From NCBI GenBank assembly GCA_964490765.1, contig CAZBDV010000026.1, forward strand, positions 1-30,517: 30,517 nucleotides of DNA. The letters are read 5' to 3'. A program made the position numbers and the translations under genes. The stretch is from CAZBDV01 sp964490765 (GTDB lineage: Bacteria; Cloacimonadota; Cloacimonadia; Cloacimonadales; JAJBBL01). Positions 25,833 through 30,517 of the stretch are shown here, piece by piece. The notes below the pieces were generated by a model that made no database searches, was not told the origin of the DNA, and saw only the letters and a list, made by a program, of their open reading frames with translations. Each line of letters starts with the position of its first letter. The stretch's first letter is position 1.

Positions 25833-28094
25833 ATGAAGAAATTCTTAGTTTTTCTATGGATTCTTCTCCTGACGACACCACTTCTGATGGCTTCTCAGAT
25901 GTATGTCGTGGGAGAAGTTTTCACGCAAACTTGGTGCGGATATTGCCCAGCAGCGCGGTCGGCGTTGCTTCAGATGTATAATCAACCTGAAACTTTTCCA
26001 TATTTCATTCCAATAATCTGGCAGGGAAACGGAACACATGTCAGCCCGAATTATTCGTCCAGAGGTTCATTATATGGAGTTAGTGGTATACCTCATGGGC
26101 AGTGGGGAGGAACGATTCCTGTTGTCGGTGGAGGTACTGGAGTATACAGTTCATATGTAAACGCTCATAATCAAATCGTCAATCTCAACAGTCCAGTTGA
26201 AATTGAATTAAGTTTGGGAGTTAGTGAAGATCAATTAATACTTGAGGCTGAGACCACCATGACTGGAAGTATAACTACCACTAATAACAAGATACAGTTC
26301 ATTTTGACCTACGATCTTGTTGACGAAATGGGTGCTGATTATTTTGCCTCGGTAAAAAGTTATTATCAGGAAGATTTTCCGTTAACTACAACCGGCGAAA
26401 CAGCTGAATTCTCCCACGCCTTTCCAATTGATCCCTCTTGGGACCTTTATAAGGTCAAAGGTATTGTCATCATTCAGAATATTGTTAATGGCAACGCTCC
26501 CATACATCAGGCTGCTATGGCTTCATTCGAAGGTTTAACTCCAATGTTTTCCAGTAATGTTAATCAGGGGCCACCAAGCCTCTTTGTTCAGTTCTATGAT
26601 AATTCTCTACCAGCACAGAATATTGTATCCTGGGAATGGGACTTGAATGGAGATGGTACTATCGACAGTACTGATGAGAATCCCTCCTATACTTATACAG
26701 AAATTGGTTCGTATGATGTGACATTAACCATATCAGACGGAACAGATACTGTCGAAGTCACCATGGAGAATTATATAACCGTTACCGAACCAGATGACAT
26801 CAGTGGTAACGTTAGCGGAACCTGGCATATTGATCATAGCCCATACAATATTTCTGGTGATATCGTGATCCCGGAAGACTCTTTCCTGATAATCGAGCCG
26901 GGAGTAGAGATAATTACCAGTAATAGTGAAATCATTATTGAAGGCTATATTTACGCCAATGCAGAAGATGATGAGCCGATAGTCTTCACTTCTGATACAA
27001 CTTGGAAAGGACTGAGAATCATCAACAGCCAAATCGAAAATACGCTCTATAACTGTAAATTCGATAATGCCAGCCAGACCGCACTGATTATCAATGATTC
27101 TGTTGTCAACTTGATTGGTAACACCTTCTACGAGAACTCGGCATCAACTAATCCTGGAGCATTAAAAATCACTAATTCCAATGATACAATACTGAAGAAT
27201 AACATCTTTGCTAACAACTTAAGCACAAATGGTGCTGCTGCTGTTGAGATCAACGCCTCCAGCTTTAGTGTAGAAAACAACCTTTTTGTTAATAATACCG
27301 GTTATATTGGCTCTTCATTTGCTGTCAGATCCGGTTCTGCTATTACTTTCGATAATAATACAGTCGCTCATAATGAGTTCACCTCAAGTAATGGGTATCA
27401 TATATTCAATCACAACTCCTACCTGCAGATAAGAAATTCTATCATTATTGGAGAATCAAGGCTTATCTCCAATTTCTCTGGAGCTGCAACTATAGCCGAG
27501 TACAGTAATATCAGTAACGGTTATTCAGGTGGTGGCAATATTGATGAAGATCCATTATTTGATAATCCTTCTGAGGGAATAGGTATTGACTATAACGGTC
27601 TCGATGCTGTCTGGTATCTGAGTGACGAATCACCCTGTGTTGACGCTGGTAATCCAGAAGAAACCTATAATGATCCTGAAGATCCATATAACCCGGGATA
27701 TGCAAAATTCCCGGCAAAAGGAACAATTCGCAACGATATGGGTACTTATGGTGGTTCAGGCACTTCTTTCTGGGTAAGTGTAGAGGAAGAAACGATTATA
27801 CCTCATCCTGTAACAGAAAATAGAATCATAACCTATCCAAATCCATTCAATCCGAGTGTTAATATCTCCCTTGATAGCATTGAATATTCATCAGAGAGTC
27901 CAGTGACCCTGAAGATCTACAATACGAAGGGACAGGTTGTCAAAACCCTGCTCCACAATGTTGTTACTGAGAAGACGAATTTCATCTGGAATGGTCATGA
28001 TGAAAGGAACAGGCCTCTCCCCTCTGGTATTTACTTTATTGGATTTGTCTCAGGAAATGTTAACGTTAACCAGAAAGTACTATTGCTAAAATAA
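25833..28094 (+). CDS. T9SS-sorted Omp28-PKD-parallel beta-helix protein (WCGYC)
   Basis: 753 residues; GAGGAG 5 nt before the ATG. The signal peptide ends near residue 20 (LLMA-SQ). Residues ~22-235 are an Omp28-type thioredoxin domain with EVFTQTW-C35-G-Y-C38-P and a cis-Pro candidate in VSGIPHGQW. Residues ~245-320 are a PKD domain (SWEWDLNGDGTIDSTDENP, YTYTEIGSYDVTLTISDG). Residues ~325-550 form a right-handed parallel beta-helix of the NosD/pectate-lyase kind, with turns ending in N-ladders (IGNTFYENS, LKNNIFANN, VENNLFVNN, FDNNTVAHN). The last ~90 residues are a type A sorting domain (TYPNPFNPS ... LPSGIYFIGF ... QKVLLLK). It is predicted to be at the cell surface, where the beta-helix could bind a polymer or act as scaffold for an active thioredoxin head. 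It is the last gene before the terminator. Confidence 0.9.
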   Translation: MKKFLVFLWILLLTTPLLMASQMYVVGEVFTQTWCGYCPAARSALLQMYNQPETFPYFIPIIWQGNGTHVSPNYSSRGSLYGVSGIPHGQWGGTIPVVGGGTGVYSSYVNAHNQIVNLNSPVEIELSLGVSEDQLILEAETTMTGSITTTNNKIQFILTYDLVDEMGADYFASVKSYYQEDFPLTTTGETAEFSHAFPIDPSWDLYKVKGIVIIQNIVNGNAPIHQAAMASFEGLTPMFSSNVNQGPPSLFVQFYDNSLPAQNIVSWEWDLNGDGTIDSTDENPSYTYTEIGSYDVTLTISDGTDTVEVTMENYITVTEPDDISGNVSGTWHIDHSPYNISGDIVIPEDSFLIIEPGVEIITSNSEIIIEGYIYANAEDDEPIVFTSDTTWKGLRIINSQIENTLYNCKFDNASQTALIINDSVVNLIGNTFYENSASTNPGALKITNSNDTILKNNIFANNLSTNGAAAVEINASSFSVENNLFVNNTGYIGSSFAVRSGSAITFDNNTVAHNEFTSSNGYHIFNHNSYLQIRNSIIIGESRLISNFSGAATIAEYSNISNGYSGGGNIDEDPLFDNPSEGIGIDYNGLDAVWYLSDESPCVDAGNPEETYNDPEDPYNPGYAKFPAKGTIRNDMGTYGGSGTSFWVSVEEETIIPHPVTENRIITYPNPFNPSVNISLDSIEYSSESPVTLKIYNTKGQVVKTLLHNVVTEKTNFIWNGHDERNRPLPSGIYFIGFVSGNVNVNQKVLLLK

Positions 28095-28116
28095 CATCCT
28101 TGAACGCAATAGATCA

Positions 28117-28148
28117 AAGAGCGTTGATTTAATCAACGCTCTTTTTTT
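28117..28148 (+). terminator. Strong intrinsic terminator of the dsbD-Omp28 cluster
   Basis: A 13-bp perfect inverted repeat (AAGAGCGTTGATT / AATCAACGCTCTT, one base between, so about 11 bp with a small loop) followed by seven T (28142-28148), starting 22 nt after the stop. On the opposite strand there are only three T after the stem, so it acts mainly in the plus direction. Confidence 0.92.
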
Positions 28149-28171
28149 ATTTCGGCAGGCAGAGTATCTTA

Positions 28172-28834
28172 TTACTCCTCACCTACAAAAGGGTTATACT
28201 TCTTTTCTTCACCAATATTTGTGGGTTCTCCATGTCCGGGAAGGACTAATATATCATTTGGTAAGATAAAGAGCTTCATTCTGATAGATTCTACCAGCTC
28301 AGCAAAACTACCACCAGGCAAATCTGTTCTGCCGATATTATCTGCAAACAGTGTATCACCACTAAAGAGAATTTTACCTGTCAGGAGAGATATTCCACCT
28401 TTTGTATGACCCGGTGTATGAATGGCTCTGACCTCATTTTTGCCAAGATAGAGCTTTGATTCATCCAGCAACAAAATATCTGCGGGCGGAGAAACAGTTG
28501 TTTTATCATAATAAAGACTTAGGTTAAGATTCGCCCTGTGGAGCATCTCTTCGTCTTGTTTATGGATACATAGTTTTGCTAATTTAAACTTATTTTTGAA
28601 GTAACTATTACCCCCGATATGGTCTCCGTGCCCATGAGTATTGACAATATATTTCAACTTCAACTTCTTTTCCTCAATTGTGTCAGCAACTTCTTCTCCC
28701 GGTGCAGCAGGATCGATTAACATCGCTTCTAAACTATCCTCATCCCAGAGCAGATAAGTATTAGTCTCAAAATCTTTCAGTAAGATGAACTGTTCATATT
28801 TCATTCTCTCAAATTCTCCTTTTATATCAGTCAT
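28172..28834 (-). CDS. Metallo-beta-lactamase-fold hydrolase (glyoxalase II-like)
   Basis: 220 residues from the ATG at 28834, which overlaps the upstream stop by 4 nt (ATGA). An internal ATG at 28804, with AAGGAG 11 nt upstream, gives MKYEQFILLKDFETN, which is closer to family N termini and may be the true start. The two-metal site is complete: H67-x-H69-x-D71-H72 (THGHGDH), H143 (HTPGHT), bridging D160 (FSGDTLF) and H201 (LPGHGEP). GRTDLPGG is shared with glyoxalase II-like thioesterases. It lacks the C-terminal substrate domain of true GloB, so it belongs to the short stand-alone group whose substrate (glutathione thioester, persulfide or other) cannot be fixed from sequence. Coupling to the PP-loop gene may hint at sulfur chemistry. 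Confidence 0.9.
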   Translation of the reverse strand: MTDIKGEFERMKYEQFILLKDFETNTYLLWDEDSLEAMLIDPAAPGEEVADTIEEKKLKLKYIVNTHGHGDHIGGNSYFKNKFKLAKLCIHKQDEEMLHRANLNLSLYYDKTTVSPPADILLLDESKLYLGKNEVRAIHTPGHTKGGISLLTGKILFSGDTLFADNIGRTDLPGGSFAELVESIRMKLFILPNDILVLPGHGEPTNIGEEKKYNPFVGEE

Positions 28835-29820
28835 TCTGCCTTGATCAGTAATTCATCGATCTCCTGGCGAGGTAGTTTATCTACAGTCACTTGGCTGTGA
28901 TAATTATTATTCGTTCCGAAAGCTATGAGATCCCTCTCTGCAGCCTTATTGGTATAGCTTAATACTATTGCTGCCGCTAGATTTATCTCTTGCCCCATGA
29001 TCTTTCTCTTACTGTTAATTACACCTACAGGACCTTTACAATTGGCTGCACGTAAAACAGTTTCATCAGACACATATTGAAACATCCCTTCAAGATCTAT
29101 CTTATTCCTGCCTACAACTAGTTTTACTTTTTTGTTAATTCGAAAATGACGACCAAAGTGGAGAAATTCGATGAATCTCTTCTCCAGCATATCGTGCTTC
29201 AGTAAATCCATCAGTCGTTTTGAAAAGCCTCTATCGGTTAAGAGACATCCCCCGCCGGGTGAGCTAAACTCACTGAGTTTAAACTCCTTTGCCAACTCCA
29301 GTTGTCTCTGTCGGCTCCTTCCCTGGATGTCTAACAACTCATTTTTATTGACCCATCCCTCTCTAATCGGTTTTGTATCCGGAAGAAGTTTCTGAGATAG
29401 AGGTCTTACAATGTAATCACGGTAACCGCTAAGCTTTGATACAGCATTCATCGCATCATATCTCTGTGACATTGGTCGTTGGCCCATCACTTCTCCAGAT
29501 ATGATGAAATCATAACCTTCAACTTCCATCACTCTCCCTGTTTCCTTGAACATCAGTGAGTGACAATCGATACAGGGATTCATATTCTTGCCAAATCCAT
29601 AACGGGGATTCTTTATTACTTCCAGAAGTTTTTCACTGATATCTATCACTCGTAATGATAATTCTACTGAAGAAGCAATCTTTTCAACTTTCTCAGGGCC
29701 GAAGAAATAGCTTTTAAAAAAGAGAGGTTCTACCTCAAAACCAAGTTTCTGCATCCAGAGAACACTCAATATACTATCAAGGCCTCCAGAAAATAGAGCT
29801 AATACACGTTTTCTTTTCAT
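28831..29820 (-). CDS. PP-loop tRNA thiolation enzyme, ThiI/MnmA-like, with NFACT-R-like C terminus
   Basis: 329 residues from the ATG at 29820 (AGG 6 nt upstream). A longer frame from a TTG at 29910 adds 30 residues with no family likeness and is not preferred. The N-terminal PP-loop ATP-pyrophosphatase site is FSGGLDS (residues 10-16). Cysteines at NPC83-I-D-C86 and SPGGGC192 match the two positions used for sulfur transfer in MnmA/ThiI-type enzymes. The C-terminal ~110 residues (KVKLVVGRNKIDLEGM ... KGPVGVI ... LAAAIVLSYTNKA) look like the NFACT-R RNA-binding domain that is fused to ThiI-like proteins in some bacteria. The probable role is thiouridine formation in tRNA, but the modified position is unknown. 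No THUMP domain is present, so it is not a classical ThiI. It overlaps the MBL gene by 4 nt. Confidence 0.82.
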   Translation of the reverse strand: MKRKRVLALFSGGLDSILSVLWMQKLGFEVEPLFFKSYFFGPEKVEKIASSVELSLRVIDISEKLLEVIKNPRYGFGKNMNPCIDCHSLMFKETGRVMEVEGYDFIISGEVMGQRPMSQRYDAMNAVSKLSGYRDYIVRPLSQKLLPDTKPIREGWVNKNELLDIQGRSRQRQLELAKEFKLSEFSSPGGGCLLTDRGFSKRLMDLLKHDMLEKRFIEFLHFGRHFRINKKVKLVVGRNKIDLEGMFQYVSDETVLRAANCKGPVGVINSKRKIMGQEINLAAAIVLSYTNKAAERDLIAFGTNNNYHSQVTVDKLPRQEIDELLIKAE

Positions 29821-30078
29821 CTTTTGCCTGTAAATTGGTATTAATCTTTTCTGGATTGATACTGTACTTAACCTTCCAGTGTTTTGATAGACCATCAGAA
29901 AACAGTTCAACTGTTTCTGAACGATCTATTAAAACCTACACAAGATAGCACGTAGCTCAAAACAGCGAGACAAATTGTCAAGCAAAGATATGTCTAATAA
30001 TCCCTAAGAAATCATATACTCAGTTCAATACTCGAAACATAAGATAGTTTATACTTAGACCATGTGATCAGTAATAAG
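29821..30078. other. 258-base intergenic gap, leader of the PP-loop gene
   Basis: It contains the inverted repeat at 29895-29920 and the word TGTAGGTTTTAATAGA (minus strand, 29940-29925), which also occurs before the glycosyltransferase gene. A perfect TTGACA (29981-29976, minus) has no acceptable -10 at 16-18 nt. No small gene or RNA is evident. Confidence 0.5.
29895..29920. repeat. Inverted repeat upstream of the PP-loop gene
   Basis: Two 12-13 nt arms (TCAGAAAACAGTT and AACTGTTTCTGA) around a single C, with one bulged A. It lies 75-100 nt before the preferred start at 29820. It has no T run, so it is more likely an operator or leader hairpin than a terminator. Confidence 0.45.
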
Positions 30079-30517
30079 TCATCTTTCTTTACTATCTTTC
30101 TGTTTCTCTCTCACTGGCTTATTGCTAAGATCTTCAGTCGAGGCGGTTATTCTAAAGAATTTTCTGTCAGAAGCTATTTCATCGGTGTAATAATTTTCAA
30201 CTACTACCCCCAGGATTGACCATTGCTCTATAGTTGAAAATGGATTATCAGCAGTATATACGATGTAGTAATTAGCTCCCTCTACCTCATTCCAGGATAT
30301 CAAAACCTGACCTGCTATTATCTCTATTTGAACATTATTTGGTGCTGGTAGGGATATATTCTGATTAGAAAATGGGAGAAAGGGATAACCGTTATTTATA
30401 CTCCCTTCTGTATCCTCTGACCAGGTCTCACTAAAATCCCAATTAACATAGGTGTTACCGGAATAAGGATAAGTCATCTCGGATGTTGTTCTCCCCTCGC
30501 CACCATAAGAGGTTGAC
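30079..30517 (-). CDS. C-terminal part of a GLUG-type surface protein, 5'-truncated by window edge
   Basis: The minus-strand frame is open to the end of the window, so only the last ~145 residues are visible; the ATG at 30477 is internal. The first residues, GGEGRTTSEMTYPYSG...NWDFSETWSED...NNGYPFL, match the conserved tail of GLUG-repeat beta-solenoid proteins. A fibronectin-III-like domain follows (QVLISWNEVEGANYYIVYTADNP ... KFFRITAS). The protein ends in a charged tail (PVREKQKDSKER) without a type A sorting domain, unlike the T9SS cargo nearby. It is probably exported, but the signal peptide is outside the window. It may bind surfaces or other proteins. Confidence 0.8.
   Translation of the reverse strand, partial: STSYGGEGRTTSEMTYPYSGNTYVNWDFSETWSEDTEGSINNGYPFLPFSNQNISLPAPNNVQIEIIAGQVLISWNEVEGANYYIVYTADNPFSTIEQWSILGVVVENYYTDEIASDRKFFRITASTEDLSNKPVREKQKDSKER

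Noticed and set aside
29976..29981. Perfect TTGACA upstream of the PP-loop gene
   Set aside because: At 16-18 nt downstream the sequence is TGAGCT/GAGCTA/AGCTAC, not a -10 element.
1..30517. CRISPR array, tRNA, rRNA, transposon or prophage
   Set aside because: No regularly spaced direct repeats, no cloverleaf or rRNA-like stretch, and no transposase, integrase or phage structural gene was seen.

Overview
The window looks like a chromosomal segment of a Gram-negative bacterium of the FCB group, most likely Candidatus Cloacimonadota or a close relative. The reasons are: low-GC DNA; two proteins ending in a YPNPF...GIY/GVY...K-L-L-x-L-K C-terminal sorting domain (type A, type IX secretion); a partial surface protein with the TTSEMTYP...WDFSETW...NNGYPFL motif of GLUG-type repeat proteins; outer-membrane barrels ending in F; and Omp28-type thioredoxins. 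Strong GGAGG-type Shine-Dalgarno sites precede many genes, which argues against Bacteroidota, where such sites are largely absent. The taxonomic call is inference; no marker gene is present.

Layout. (1) 1-8744, plus strand: the 3' part of a large TPR-GAF-GAF-histidine kinase, an abutting 304-residue protein of unknown function, then an exported TPR protein coupled to an outer-membrane barrel. (2) 8784-16557, minus strand: a SWIM-like SNF2 ATPase, a REC-PP2C response regulator and the tldE(pmbA)-tldD protease pair. The protease pair has an excellent match to a sigma-54 promoter (TGGCAC-N5-TTGCA) placed about 26 nt before its start codon. (3) 16558-17070: a 513-base divergent intergenic region with no gene. 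(4) 17071-28094, plus strand: a GT-B glycosyltransferase, then six exported proteins: DsbD, a lipoprotein with a WCPNC thioredoxin domain, a TlpA-type thioredoxin (WCAPC), a DUF6029-like barrel whose only two cysteines sit in its last strands, a T9SS-sorted Omp28-like protein that has lost its active-site cysteines (WSDAA), and a T9SS-sorted Omp28-PKD-beta-helix protein (WCGYC). A strong intrinsic terminator follows. (5) 28172-30517, minus strand: a metallo-beta-lactamase-fold hydrolase translationally coupled to a PP-loop tRNA-thiolation-type enzyme, and the C-terminal end of a large GLUG-type surface protein.

How the parts may work together. The most striking unit is the dsbD-to-terminator cluster. 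DsbD can carry electrons from cytoplasmic thioredoxin across the inner membrane. The TlpA protein and the lipoprotein are plausible periplasmic receivers. The two T9SS-sorted Omp28 proteins and the cysteine-paired barrel would place thioredoxin folds and a candidate dithiol at the outer membrane or cell surface. This reads as a possible thiol-redox relay from cytoplasm to cell surface, with one non-catalytic member. The parts are seen in the sequence; the relay is inference. No tRNA, rRNA, CRISPR array, insertion sequence or prophage was found.
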